Shown here: positions 8,649-17,969 of the stretch, one piece after another
Position numbering within the stretch: the stretch's first letter is position 1
Layout of the letters: every line of letters begins with the position of its first letter
Origin: a virus
Direction: 5' to 3' (one strand)
Length of the DNA: 39,568 nucleotides
Virus record (IMG/VR): IMGVR_UViG_3300048573_000244
Coordinates: 1 to 39,568 of that record
Made by a program: the position numbers and the translations under genes
Notes under the pieces: generated by a model
Told to the model about the DNA's origin: nothing
Seen by the model: only the letters and a program-made list of their open reading frames with translations
Databases searched by the model: none

Positions 8649-9994
8649 TGAAAGTCCCGTTCGCCACAACCGCCTTCAATCGCGACCGGGCGGCAAGCCC
8701 CGATCTGCAAGTCGTCAATATGCTGGCAGAGCCTTCGCAGACCGAGGAGCGCGGGGTTATCCTGCTCTCGCGTCCGGGGCTAGATGAACTGGAATCGCTG
8801 GGGACAGGCCCGGTCAAGGCATTGTTCAAGGCTGACGGGGTGCTAGGCGGTAAGCGCTTCGCGGTATCGGGCAACAGTCTCTACCGCGATAGTACATTAC
8901 TGGGCGCTGTTAGCTTCACTGGCCCGATCAGCATGGCGGGATATAGCGACAATCTGCTGATTGCAGGCGGGGCTTCGCTGTACGGCTATGACGGAACGAC
9001 CTTGGCGGCTATCGCGTTCCCTGACGGGGCCGATGTGACTAAGGTTGTGGTCGGCGCAGCGCGGGCCTTGTGCATTCGGGAAGGCACGGGAGACTTCTAC
9101 TGGTCCGATGTGCTTTCAACCACGATTGACGGGCTTTCATTTGCCAATGCGGAAAGCAAGTCCGACAATCTGCTAGATATTCTGTTCATTGACGACATGG
9201 CGGTTCTGTTTGGCTCTGAAACCGTTGAGTTTTGGCCGAATACGAACGATGCTGATTTACCGTTTCAGCCGCTGGAAGGCCGGGTGTTTGAACGCGGGGT
9301 ACGGGCAACGGGTTGTGCTACGGCGTTCGGGCCGTCATTTGCTTGGGTGACTGATCTCAACCAGATTTGCTTTGCCGATCAGGATAACGTGATTTCGTTC
9401 CCCGGCTTGGAAGAGCGGATAATCAAAAGCGTGGATTGCAGTCTCTGGACCTTCACCGTTGAAGGCATGGAGATACTGGCTCTGACCTTGGATAATGAAA
9501 CCTGGGGGTACAATCGTCGTACCGGGTTTTGGACCGAATTGCGCTCGGTTGGCTATTCCAACTGGTTGCCGGTGTGTTTCGCAGGCGGGGTTTTTGGCAG
9601 CGGGATTGATGGCCGGTTGCTGGGCTTTGGCGACACATACACCGATCTAGGCGGAGATCTGGAACGTATCTTTACTGCCGGACAGCCGCTTAACTCGCTC
9701 GGCCCGTTCATTAACAATGTGGTGCTGCGATGCCAGACCGGCCAAACGCCTTACCTGTCGGGGGACTATGCTAATCCGGTCATCGAAATGCGGCTTTCGC
9801 GCGATGGTGGCAGGACTTGGGGCGGACACCGGCAAACCACGTTGGGAACGCAGGGCGACTACCGGCATTTGGTGCAATGGGTCGGTTGCGGACAGGCGGC
9901 GCGAGTTGGCTTTTTTGCGCAGTTCCGGGTGACTGATCCAGTTGGCTTCAGGGTTTCTGAGGTGCTGGTTAACGAACCGTTCGGGGGTCTGTGA
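8648..9994 (+). CDS. Packaged-DNA stabilisation protein, P22 gp10-like
   Basis: P22 gp10 plugs the portal below gp4 and supports the needle and tailspikes. This 448-residue protein has the family's character: an N-terminal segment (PFATTAFNRDRAASPDLQVV) followed by propeller-like beta repeats, with several Gly-Asp turns and FWPNTNDADLPFQPLEGRVF near the middle. The ATG at 8648 overlaps the gp4-like stop (TGATG). Its length is close to P22 gp10 (about 470). Confidence 0.82.
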   Translation: MKVPFATTAFNRDRAASPDLQVVNMLAEPSQTEERGVILLSRPGLDELESLGTGPVKALFKADGVLGGKRFAVSGNSLYRDSTLLGAVSFTGPISMAGYSDNLLIAGGASLYGYDGTTLAAIAFPDGADVTKVVVGAARALCIREGTGDFYWSDVLSTTIDGLSFANAESKSDNLLDILFIDDMAVLFGSETVEFWPNTNDADLPFQPLEGRVFERGVRATGCATAFGPSFAWVTDLNQICFADQDNVISFPGLEERIIKSVDCSLWTFTVEGMEILALTLDNETWGYNRRTGFWTELRSVGYSNWLPVCFAGGVFGSGIDGRLLGFGDTYTDLGGDLERIFTAGQPLNSLGPFINNVVLRCQTGQTPYLSGDYANPVIEMRLSRDGGRTWGGHRQTTLGTQGDYRHLVQWVGCGQAARVGFFAQFRVTDPVGFRVSEVLVNEPFGGL

Positions 9995-10599
9995 TGGCAC
10001 TTAAGCTGCCTCGCCTCCCTCAACGCTTTGCGATTGTGGCCAAGGATGGAACGCCGGTCGCTGCGTTTCAGCAATGGTGGCAGTCATTCGCCAAGGCAAT
10101 TGAGGACGCATTCAACGCCTTAGCCGATACGGTTGCGGCGGTAGCGGCGGCGCAGGCGGCGGCAGATGCAGCTAATGCGGCGGCGGCAGCAGCGGACGCG
10201 GCTGCGGTAGGCGCTCAGGCAGCGGCGGACAGCGCGACGACAGTTGCCGCTCTGACGGCCAGCGGGGTCACAGGGGCCACGATAACGGGGACGGACGCAG
10301 GGGCCAACGTAACCGTGACGATCAGCGCTCACACGCGGGTTTATGGCGACGGGACCAGTGTTGCGGTCAATGCCGGGTCCGTGCTGGCGCAACCCTATTC
10401 GACACTGGTTTACATCTACTATGACGACGCAGCCCGTACAGGCGGGACGGTTACTTATCTGGCCACCACATCGCAGGCAACAGCAGCACAGACCGGCGAC
10501 CGGCACCTTGTCGGGCAGGTTATGACACCTGCTGCTGCTGCACCGCCTACGGACGGGGATTATGTCGGCGCACCGGGCTTTGGGGGCATCTATCTGTGA
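9994..10599 (+). CDS. Needle-position fibrous protein
   Basis: The 201-residue protein starts at the ATG of the GTGATG overlap with the gp10-like stop. Residues about 1-40 form a conserved-looking N-terminus (LPRLPQRFAIVAKDGTPVAAF then QQWW). Residues about 45-85 are an almost pure Ala/Asp heptad-type coiled coil, and the remainder is beta-rich. A trimeric coiled coil directly after gp10 is where P22 encodes its tail needle gp26. I infer a needle or short fibre role; sequence similarity to gp26 is not evident. Confidence 0.65.
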   Translation: MALKLPRLPQRFAIVAKDGTPVAAFQQWWQSFAKAIEDAFNALADTVAAVAAAQAAADAANAAAAAADAAAVGAQAAADSATTVAALTASGVTGATITGTDAGANVTVTISAHTRVYGDGTSVAVNAGSVLAQPYSTLVYIYYDDAARTGGTVTYLATTSQATAAQTGDRHLVGQVMTPAAAAPPTDGDYVGAPGFGGIYL

Positions 10600-11012
10600 T
10601 CCGGGAAGCCTGCCTAGCCGATATTCCGATGGTTATGGAACTGGGTAAGCGGTTTGCGGATGACGCAGGGGTAACGGATCAAGTCGGTTGGGATGACGAA
10701 AGCGTTGAACTGCTTTTGACGCAACTGATCGAAGCCGATGATGGCATTTTGCTGGTTGGCGAAAAGTCCATGCTTGGCGGGCTGATTTACGCGCACCCGT
10801 TCAACCGGAATTGTAGAGTATTTCAGGAACTGTTTTGGCGCTCGGAAGGCTTTGAAGGTCTGAAATTGCTGGCAGAAGCGGAACGACTGGCGACGGCTAA
10901 AGGTGCGACACAATCCTTGATGCTTGATGTGATCGCCATGCCGGGCGCGGCGCGGATTTATGAACGGCGCGGTTATAAATTGACCGAGCGGACATTCACG
11001 AAGGAATTGTAA
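10596..11012 (+). CDS. GNAT family N-acetyltransferase
   Basis: The enzyme would transfer an acetyl group from acetyl-CoA to an amine. At 138 residues it is a full single GNAT domain. The N-terminus MIREACLADIPMVMELGKRF is typical, and the C-terminal half ends with the usual motif (AMPGAARIYERRGYKLTERTF), in which Gly-Tyr follows helix 4. The GTG at 10596 overlaps the preceding stop and gives the canonical N-terminus. It lies inside the tail/ejection block, so the substrate may be a virion or host surface molecule; this is unknown. Confidence 0.8.
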   Translation: MIREACLADIPMVMELGKRFADDAGVTDQVGWDDESVELLLTQLIEADDGILLVGEKSMLGGLIYAHPFNRNCRVFQELFWRSEGFEGLKLLAEAERLATAKGATQSLMLDVIAMPGAARIYERRGYKLTERTFTKEL

Positions 11013-11875
11013 TGGCGATTTCACTTGCGGCGGCAACAATCGGTGCAGCGGTGCTAGGCGCGGGTGCCAGTGCGCTATCATCGAGCAAGAACAGCAAGGC
11101 CATCAATCAGGCCACAACCGCGCAGACTGCCGCGACTGACCAGAACAACGCCTTGCAGCGCGATATTTACGGGCAGAACAAGGAAACGCTCTCCCCGTTC
11201 GTGCAAGGCGGCGTGGCGGCTAACAGCGCGCTCAATTCAATGCTTGGCCTAGGTTCGTTCCAGCCGCAACAGATGCAGCCGATGCAACAGCAATTCGCAC
11301 AGCCGCAGGCATGGGGGCAGCAGTTTGGCCAACCACAAGCTTATGGACGGCAGTTTGACGACTTTGGCGACGGGTATGGTCGCAATCGCGGGCTTGGGCA
11401 GTTCATGCAGCAGGACATGCAATATGGCCAGCCACAGCCGATGCAACAGATGCAGGCAATGCAGACCGCGCAGGCTAACCCTTGGGATGGCTTCAAGAAG
11501 TACCTCGAAGGCTCTGACTATGCGTTCCAGTTTGATCGCGGCGCAAATGCCGTAAATTCGGGCTACGCTGGCGCTGGAACGGTCAAGAGCGGCGCGGCCA
11601 TGAAGGGGTTGGAACAGTTCCGCCAAGGGCTTCAGGCGGGCTACCGGAACGAATACACTGGGTTGGTTGGACAGCAGCAGGGCGTTGGCTTGCAGGCCGC
11701 AGGTGCGCAGGCCGGGGTGGGCGTCAACTATGCCAATGCCACATCGGCCAACAACACCGCCAATGCGAATAATCAGGCACAGGCGGCGATTGCCCGCGCC
11801 AACAACAGCAACGCCACGCTCGGCAGCTTCGCCAATATCGGCAGCAATGTTCTAGGCTATTTCGGGGGCCGCTAA
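11012..11875 (+). CDS. DNA ejection protein 1 (P22 gp7/gp14 position)
   Basis: The 287-residue protein opens with a Gly/Ala-rich hydrophobic helix (AISLAAATIGAAVLGAGASA) and a Gln/Asn-rich helix, the pattern of many podovirus internal virion proteins. Residues about 85-150 form a low-complexity Gln/Met/Pro-rich tract. The C-terminus is again Ala/Asn-rich and ends near ANIGSNVLGYFGG. The ATG overlaps the acetyltransferase stop (TAATG). It is probably packed in the head and injected with the DNA to build a channel across the envelope. Confidence 0.68.
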   Translation: MAISLAAATIGAAVLGAGASALSSSKNSKAINQATTAQTAATDQNNALQRDIYGQNKETLSPFVQGGVAANSALNSMLGLGSFQPQQMQPMQQQFAQPQAWGQQFGQPQAYGRQFDDFGDGYGRNRGLGQFMQQDMQYGQPQPMQQMQAMQTAQANPWDGFKKYLEGSDYAFQFDRGANAVNSGYAGAGTVKSGAAMKGLEQFRQGLQAGYRNEYTGLVGQQQGVGLQAAGAQAGVGVNYANATSANNTANANNQAQAAIARANNSNATLGSFANIGSNVLGYFGGR

Positions 11876-11876
11876 G

Positions 11877-12920
11877 ATGTATGAGAACTTAACCAACCCC
11901 GGCGCGATTGGCCTGGGGGCAATGCAGGCGTTCCAGCAAGGCCGCGACATGCGGACCAAGGACGACACCCGCAAAGCCTTCACCGCTTACGCCACGGACC
12001 CTAACGACACCAATCTAAACGGACTGGCGCAGTTCGATCCGCAGTTCGTGATGCAGGCCAAGCAGCAGCAAGCACAGGCCGCGCGGCAACAGCAGCAGGA
12101 CATGCAGCAGCAGCAAGAGCAAGCCCGCCAAAAAATGGGCATGGTGGCGCGGCTATTGGACGGGGTGCAGGATGAAGGCACCTATCAGCAGGGCCTCGCC
12201 GCAGCGCAGCAAATGGGCCTCGATGTATCACAGGCCCCGCCGCAGTACGATCCGAACTGGGTAGGCCAGCAGCGCATGATCGCGAGCCTGTTTGAAAAGG
12301 GCAACGAACAGCAGTTGTCAGGCATTGCGCGGGAATTGACGGACGCTGGTTACAAGCCGGGAACGCCTGAATTTAACGAGGCGATGAAGGGCGTTATTCA
12401 GAACAAGTACGCTTCCGAATATGTCGATGGACGGGGCGCTACCCGCCGCCGTTCCGCTTTGCAATTGGAAGGCGGGCCGCAACCACCCCCCCCTAATGAG
12501 GCAATTGCAGAGTTGCGGGCTAATCCCGGAAGCGCGGCACAGTTTGATGAGATATTCGGCCAAGGCGCATCGGCGCGCATCCTAGGGAACGGGGGTCAGA
12601 CGCAACCCGCGTCTAGCACCTTTCGACAGACTGTTCCCAATGGGCGGTCAGTGATTGGCGACTTGTTTCCGGGGGCAAGAGTGACCAGCGGCTATCGCGG
12701 CCCTAACCATGCCTTGTCCCGCGCGAACCCGTCAAGCTGGCACGCGCGGTCTAGGGGCGCGGTTGACGTTGCGCCGATTAAAGGCATGACGTTTGACCAG
12801 TACGTGTCCCGGATTCGCGGCGCAGGTTATCAGATTATCGAAGCCCGCGATGAAGTTTCAAACCCAAGCAAGCACGCGACTGGGCCGCATTGGCATGTTG
12901 TAATCGGGGATCGTAAATAA
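11877..12920 (+). CDS. DNA ejection protein 2 with M15-like peptidase domain
   Basis: The 347-residue protein has a Gln-rich helical N-terminal two thirds (QARQKMGMVARLLDG region) suited to an internal virion protein. From about residue 268 it carries a domain like M15 peptidoglycan LD/DD-peptidases. There is VTSGYR at 269-274, SSWHARSRGAVDV at 286-298 with zinc-ligand candidates H289 and D297, and GPHWHV with H340 (or H338) as third ligand. Such a domain would open the cell wall during DNA entry. It sits between two other ejection-type genes and overlaps the next by one base. Confidence 0.72.
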   Translation: MYENLTNPGAIGLGAMQAFQQGRDMRTKDDTRKAFTAYATDPNDTNLNGLAQFDPQFVMQAKQQQAQAARQQQQDMQQQQEQARQKMGMVARLLDGVQDEGTYQQGLAAAQQMGLDVSQAPPQYDPNWVGQQRMIASLFEKGNEQQLSGIARELTDAGYKPGTPEFNEAMKGVIQNKYASEYVDGRGATRRRSALQLEGGPQPPPPNEAIAELRANPGSAAQFDEIFGQGASARILGNGGQTQPASSTFRQTVPNGRSVIGDLFPGARVTSGYRGPNHALSRANPSSWHARSRGAVDVAPIKGMTFDQYVSRIRGAGYQIIEARDEVSNPSKHATGPHWHVVIGDRK

Positions 12921-15472
12921 TGGCTGAAAATCCCTATGCAAAATATCTGTCAGCCGCCGCGCCGCCGCAAGCTGATCAGGTCGTAAAGCCTGCCGATCCC
13001 TACAAGCCAGCGGCTGAACAGCGTGCCGTGCGCGATCAGCAATTGCAGGAGGAATCCGCTGCGGCGGCGCGTGAGGCGCGGGAGCGTGAGCGCATTCGGT
13101 TCCAAGCTGAATATGACCCTGAAACCGGGCAAAAGCGAGTTGCTGGCGGAAAGTTAGTTCCAGACAAGGCTGCGAGCCGTATTGAGTCCGGTGTAGGAGC
13201 GTATTCGTCTCTCACAAGTTCGCAGGCGGGATTTCAGGATGACTACGCAGGCAACACGCTAACCGGCGGGCTTGAGAACACAATCCAAGGCGCGGTTTCC
13301 AGCTTTGGCTCGCCGGGGCAGCGCGACTGGTGGGCTAATTTCAAGACGCTGGACAACCAAGTTCGTAACGATCTGTTTGGCGCGACGCTTACCCCATCGG
13401 AGCAAAAGGCATACGCCGACACGACAGTCTCCCCTAGTCTTGACCCTCTCGAAGTTCGGACAAACTTGAAGCGCCGAACCGATATTCTACGCGGCGCACT
13501 GGACCGCCAACGCCGGTTCATGATTGCCAACGGGTACAATCAAGAGGCGATTGATATCCTGTATGAGCCGGTGATGGCAATGGAAGCACTTGGCGCAGCT
13601 ACCGACCAGCCTAATGATCCACAGGCTGCGGTTGGCGGCACAGCCCCCACGGCTGGCGGTCCAGAAGGTGGGCCGTCCCCGTGGAGCAACCCTGATACGC
13701 GCGTTCAAGGTGCAAGCGGCGGGACGCAGCGTAAGGACGATCCTAAGCTTGCAGGCGTGCGCGATGAATACATGGCGCGGCTACTAAAGGGCGAAAGCGC
13801 CGAAACGCTAGTCCCGTGGCTGCGTGAACGCGGCGTTGCCCCATCGGCTTTCCCGACTGTCATTCAGCAAATTAACGACCGCAAGAAGCGCCCCCGCAAT
13901 TGGGATGGTCGCAACTACGGCACCGAACAGCTAGATGATACGTTTGAACAAATGGGCGCGGTTGAACAGGGCGTCAATGCGGTTGGCCAAACCCCGCTAG
14001 GTGCAGCGGCTATCGGAGCTGGCAATTTCTTGTCGGGCAACAATCTCGATAGCATTGCGGAAGCGGTTGGCGGCGATGGCCAGCAAGTGCGCAACAGCCT
14101 TGCCACATCACGCGCAATCAATCCGAATGCAACAGCGGTTGGTGAAGTCGGCGGCGGTGTCCTAGCAGCAGTATCTGGCGAAGCCCTACTATCACGGGCT
14201 GGCATGGCACCGGGCCTTGGTCGCAGCTTGCTTGCTGATGTAGGCATGGGGGCGGCAAACGGCGCTGGCATGGCTGATGATGGCAGTCGGTTGGCAGGGG
14301 CGGCACAGGGCGGCGCTCTGGCGGGCCTCGGCAGCTTGGCGGGGCAAGGGCTGGTCCGAGGTGCTTCGCGCGCCATAGGGCCTACGGGCGGCGGCTTGAA
14401 CGCAATCTATGACGCCGGGGTAAGGCCTACCCTTGGGCAGCGGGTTGCTGATAAGGGCGTGATTGGCCGCACTGTCAACAATGTCGAACAAAGCCTGCAA
14501 TCGGTGCCTATCTTGGGCCGTACTATCGCGGGCGCGCGGCAAGAGGCGCGGGATCAATTCCAAGTCGGCGCGTTCAATGAAGCGCTGAAAGAAGTTGGTG
14601 AACAGCTTCCCAAGGATATGCGCCCCGGCACTGACCCGCATGTCTATGCGCAGCGCACCTTTGACCGGGTATATGCGGAAGCGCGCAGTGGCATGGTTAT
14701 GCGTCCCGATGAACAGCTAGCGACTGATCTGGCAGGTTTCGGGGATGATATTGCGACGCTTGGTCCGACGATGAAGGGTAAGCTAAAGGCCATTATGGCT
14801 AACAACGTGAACAACCGCCTAGTGGACGGGCAACTGACTGGGGATGCGTACAAGCGCACCATGTCTGATCTACAAAAGCACATTGACCGCTTTGGCCGTA
14901 GCACGGACGGAGAACAGCAGGCTTTGGCCGAAGTTCTACGCGGCGTTCGCGGTTCGCTAGATAATGCCGCCCGCCGCAACTCTGATCCTGAATCGGTTGC
15001 GCTGCTTGATGCGGTTGATGCTGGTTATGCCAAACTTGTGCGGATCGAAGAAGCTGCGGCGCGGCGCGGGGGTGATAGTGGTACGTTCACCCCGAACGCC
15101 TTTGACAGCGCGGTACAGCGGACCAGCGGCGGAGTAAGGTCTAAGTCCTATCTGCGTGGCGATGCTTTGATGCAGGACTATGCCCACGCCGGTCGCTCGC
15201 TGGACGATACCGTACCTGATAGCGGCACAGCGGGCCGCACGATGGTTGCCGGTACTGCCGCAGGCGGGGCAGCGTATCTTGAGCCAACCACGGCGGTTAT
15301 TCTCGGTGCTATCGCCGGGGCTTATGCGCCGGGCGTTCGCAAGGTCATGCAAGGGGCCTTGGCACCGGCAGGCCCGCGCCGGGCGGCTATCGCTTCTCAG
15401 TTGAAGAAGCGCGCCAATATGATCGGGTCAGCCACGGCAGCGGCTTCGCTGGGAACAATGGCCCCCCAGTGA
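12920..15472 (+). CDS. DNA ejection protein 3, large
   Basis: At 850 residues this is the largest protein of the phage. The N-terminal 250 residues are charged and helical. Residues about 330-500 are rich in Gly and Ala with amphipathic stretches (AAIGAGNFLSGNNLDSIAEA, GGGVLAAVSGEALLSRAGMA) that could insert in membranes. The C-terminal part is helical again, ending in a hydrophobic Ala/Gly region. Size, order and composition match the large internal ejection proteins of P22-type phages (gp16/gp20 position). No lytic motif is evident. Confidence 0.68.
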   Translation: MAENPYAKYLSAAAPPQADQVVKPADPYKPAAEQRAVRDQQLQEESAAAAREARERERIRFQAEYDPETGQKRVAGGKLVPDKAASRIESGVGAYSSLTSSQAGFQDDYAGNTLTGGLENTIQGAVSSFGSPGQRDWWANFKTLDNQVRNDLFGATLTPSEQKAYADTTVSPSLDPLEVRTNLKRRTDILRGALDRQRRFMIANGYNQEAIDILYEPVMAMEALGAATDQPNDPQAAVGGTAPTAGGPEGGPSPWSNPDTRVQGASGGTQRKDDPKLAGVRDEYMARLLKGESAETLVPWLRERGVAPSAFPTVIQQINDRKKRPRNWDGRNYGTEQLDDTFEQMGAVEQGVNAVGQTPLGAAAIGAGNFLSGNNLDSIAEAVGGDGQQVRNSLATSRAINPNATAVGEVGGGVLAAVSGEALLSRAGMAPGLGRSLLADVGMGAANGAGMADDGSRLAGAAQGGALAGLGSLAGQGLVRGASRAIGPTGGGLNAIYDAGVRPTLGQRVADKGVIGRTVNNVEQSLQSVPILGRTIAGARQEARDQFQVGAFNEALKEVGEQLPKDMRPGTDPHVYAQRTFDRVYAEARSGMVMRPDEQLATDLAGFGDDIATLGPTMKGKLKAIMANNVNNRLVDGQLTGDAYKRTMSDLQKHIDRFGRSTDGEQQALAEVLRGVRGSLDNAARRNSDPESVALLDAVDAGYAKLVRIEEAAARRGGDSGTFTPNAFDSAVQRTSGGVRSKSYLRGDALMQDYAHAGRSLDDTVPDSGTAGRTMVAGTAAGGAAYLEPTTAVILGAIAGAYAPGVRKVMQGALAPAGPRRAAIASQLKKRANMIGSATAAASLGTMAPQ

Positions 15473-15511
15473 TCCGGTGGAAGCATTCGAGCAAAACAGC
15501 TTTTAGAAGCG

Positions 15512-15540
15512 TTGCAAAAAACAAACTCATTCGTCACAAT
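15512..15540 (+). promoter_or_regulatory. Possible promoter for the tailspike
   Basis: TTGCAA at 15512-15517 and CACAAT at 15535-15540 are 17 bases apart, each with four of six consensus bases. They lie in an AT-richer 88-base gap between the ejection and tailspike genes, whereas the neighbouring tail genes overlap. The match is modest. Confidence 0.35.
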
Positions 15541-15560
15541 AGCACAACAGGGGCAAAAGC

Positions 15561-17861
15561 ATGAGCCTATTTTTTCCGGGCCTAACCCAAGCAACGGATA
15601 ACGCGGGCAACCCCGTTTCTGGCGCAAAGTGGAAGTTCTACGTCACCGGGACTAGCACTCCCGCAGCGGTCTATTCCGATTCAACCTTTGCCACATCGCT
15701 AGGTTCGACCGTGACATCCGACACGCATGGCTGGTTTCCAGAGATTTACCTCGACGACAGCGTTACCTATCGCGCCCGGCTGGAAACGTCCGCTGGCGCA
15801 TTGATTGGCGACCGTGACATTGATCCGGTGAACGGCGATGCAAGCGGCTTTGGCGGTTTTGTCACCCCGCAACAGTTTGGCGCTATCGGCGGTGAAGTAG
15901 CGGATGATGGTTTGGCCTTGAACGCTTGGCTGGCCTACATTGCTGAGAATAAAGTCCCATTCGCGGCACTGGTTGGGAATTACCGGACCACCATCCCGAT
16001 TGCCTATGACTTCGACTATGGCGACGGCGGGTTTACTACCGATAAGCTTTACACCACAACCGTCTATTGCCACGGGCGTATTCGCGGCGATGGGGCAATG
16101 GACCACCTGCTTGAAATCAAAAAGGCTCCGTTTCTCAAATTCGTCGGCAATCTGCACCTGCTGGGCTTGCCGGATGGGCAGGGCTTCCCGTGGTCAACCC
16201 GCACGATTGAAACGGGCTTTTATTATGAGAACTGCGGCAATCTGGACTTAGATTTTCTGCACGTCACGGGCTTCAAATGTTACGGTGCGGAAACCGGCCC
16301 CGCTGGCACGAACAACAACCATTCGCGGTTTAACCATATCGCCGGTTCCCGTGTAGGGTCTGGCCCGCGTGATGGTACGGCAGACCGTGGCCAGCGCACC
16401 ACGTTTAGCGCCCGCACCGATACCGGCACGGCTAACAGCTTTGGGCAGCGTTCGGTCTTGACCGTGGCGGCGATGATGCCCGCCTATATGGACGGCCCGG
16501 CCCGATGCACTGAAATTCGCATCAACGGCACCGGCATGCTTTACACCGTTTTGAGTGTTGACCGGGGCGCAAATACAATCTCGGTTTTCCCGTGGATCGA
16601 AGGCGGGGTGACAGCAGGCGATATTGAGTACTATTTCGGCGCGGTGTTCTGCGCCCGTGGCAATGATGCAAACCTGATTGATATTGGCACTATCCAGGCG
16701 CAGGCATGTGGCGGGGCTTTGGACCTGCAATGCCTCTACGGCGGGACGTACGGCACAATCCATTGCGAGGCGGGCGGTGTTGCCCTGCGGATTGGTCGTG
16801 ACCCTGCATCGACGATCCTAGGCGCGTCTATCGGACGGCTGTATTGCGAAGGCACGACTAAGGACATTCGTCTTAATTCCGGGTCCGCTGCAAACATCGT
16901 GATCGACAGCGCCAGCCCGGTTGAGTTTGACAAGTTTGAAAGCGGGGCAAGCGTTCGGGATGGCGCATTTGTCCTTAGCCCCGGTGGCTTTACCGGAATT
17001 TCAATCGGCGCGGATAACGGCGGTGTGTTTGTCTCTCAAAAGCGGACAGGGACAACCGTTGCCCTTGATTTCAATATCCCCCGAGCTGACCGCCAATATA
17101 TCGCGACGGACCTCAATCTGGTCCTGACGGATATGAACGCGGACCTGACCCGGCTGTTCCAGATGGACGGCGGGCTGGTAACGTGTCGTAGCGCCACGGG
17201 GGGGTGCAATTCAATTGACTTCACATCGTCGGGGACAATGACTGTCAACGGCGGGGCAACTGCCAGCTTCGGCCCTTATGCCAATGCCGTGACATTCTCG
17301 ATTTATGCCAACGGCACGGACTGGTCAATTGAGCCGCATGACGATAGCGGGGTACACTTCAAAACACCGCTTACCGCTGGCCTTTTTGCAAGCACTCAGC
17401 CTTGGGGAAGCAATTCTTCAACCAGCACGTTTGCAATAGATCAACTGGACGCGGTGTTAATTCATCCCGCGCGTGACTTTGCGACCTCGGCAATTTCGTT
17501 TGAAGTGTCGGCGTTTGTTGCGGCTAGCAACGCGAAGATTGCCATTTATGATCTGTCCTCTTTGGCGCGGTTGGCGATGAGCGCAGATATTGCCACGGCG
17601 GCAAACGGCGTTAAAACGTGGACAAATAACTTCACGTTCAAGAAGGGCAGGCATTATCTTATCGCGATCCATGCCAGCGCGGCAATCACCGTTCGGGCTG
17701 GCGACCTTCGTTCACTATATCCGATTGGCAGCGATAGCGCTGGCATAAACTTTAGCCTGATCCGGCAGAGCGTTGCCTATGCCGGCGGCCCGCCCGCAAC
17801 ATTGGCCGGGACAAAAACCACACTGGCAGCGCCGCCGATGTTTGCACTTACCGCAGCTTAA
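15561..17861 (+). CDS. Tailspike / receptor-binding protein
   Basis: The 766-residue protein is probably the trimeric receptor-binding spike. Residues 1 to about 105 resemble the P22 head-binding domain (FFPGLTQATDNAGNPVSGAK, then DTHGWFPEIYLDDSVTYRARL). VTPQQFGAIGG marks the usual start of a right-handed beta-helix, which continues to about residue 560. Such helices often carry a polysaccharide lyase or hydrolase site; I cannot name catalytic residues. The last 200 residues form a separate beta domain. It has its own leader and follows the ejection genes, where P22-like phages also place their spike. Confidence 0.85.
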   Translation: MSLFFPGLTQATDNAGNPVSGAKWKFYVTGTSTPAAVYSDSTFATSLGSTVTSDTHGWFPEIYLDDSVTYRARLETSAGALIGDRDIDPVNGDASGFGGFVTPQQFGAIGGEVADDGLALNAWLAYIAENKVPFAALVGNYRTTIPIAYDFDYGDGGFTTDKLYTTTVYCHGRIRGDGAMDHLLEIKKAPFLKFVGNLHLLGLPDGQGFPWSTRTIETGFYYENCGNLDLDFLHVTGFKCYGAETGPAGTNNNHSRFNHIAGSRVGSGPRDGTADRGQRTTFSARTDTGTANSFGQRSVLTVAAMMPAYMDGPARCTEIRINGTGMLYTVLSVDRGANTISVFPWIEGGVTAGDIEYYFGAVFCARGNDANLIDIGTIQAQACGGALDLQCLYGGTYGTIHCEAGGVALRIGRDPASTILGASIGRLYCEGTTKDIRLNSGSAANIVIDSASPVEFDKFESGASVRDGAFVLSPGGFTGISIGADNGGVFVSQKRTGTTVALDFNIPRADRQYIATDLNLVLTDMNADLTRLFQMDGGLVTCRSATGGCNSIDFTSSGTMTVNGGATASFGPYANAVTFSIYANGTDWSIEPHDDSGVHFKTPLTAGLFASTQPWGSNSSTSTFAIDQLDAVLIHPARDFATSAISFEVSAFVAASNAKIAIYDLSSLARLAMSADIATAANGVKTWTNNFTFKKGRHYLIAIHASAAITVRAGDLRSLYPIGSDSAGINFSLIRQSVAYAGGPPATLAGTKTTLAAPPMFALTAA

Positions 17862-17879
17862 CAAGAGGGAGTACCTAAC

Positions 17880-17969
17880 ATGCCTACCACTGTACCAACG
17901 CCCGTCCCGGCCCCTACCCCGCCGCCTTCGCCGGAACCAACCCCTACCCCGACGCCGACTGCTGACTAA
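17880..17969 (+). CDS. 29-residue Pro/Thr-rich peptide
   Basis: The ATG at 17880 follows AAGAGGGAG and the stop overlaps the next start (TAATG). The peptide is a Pro-Thr repeat (PTPTPTAD at its end) with about half proline and no other pattern. Because of the ribosome site and exact overlap I think it is translated. Runs of proline stall ribosomes without EF-P, so it could act as a leader that tunes the membrane protein behind it. Function unknown. Confidence 0.6.
   Translation: MPTTVPTPVPAPTPPPSPEPTPTPTPTAD

Noticed and set aside
13915-14376. A 153-codon minus-strand frame opposite the large ejection gene
   Set aside because: It is Ala/Pro/Ser-rich shadow sequence created by the codon bias of the plus-strand gene.
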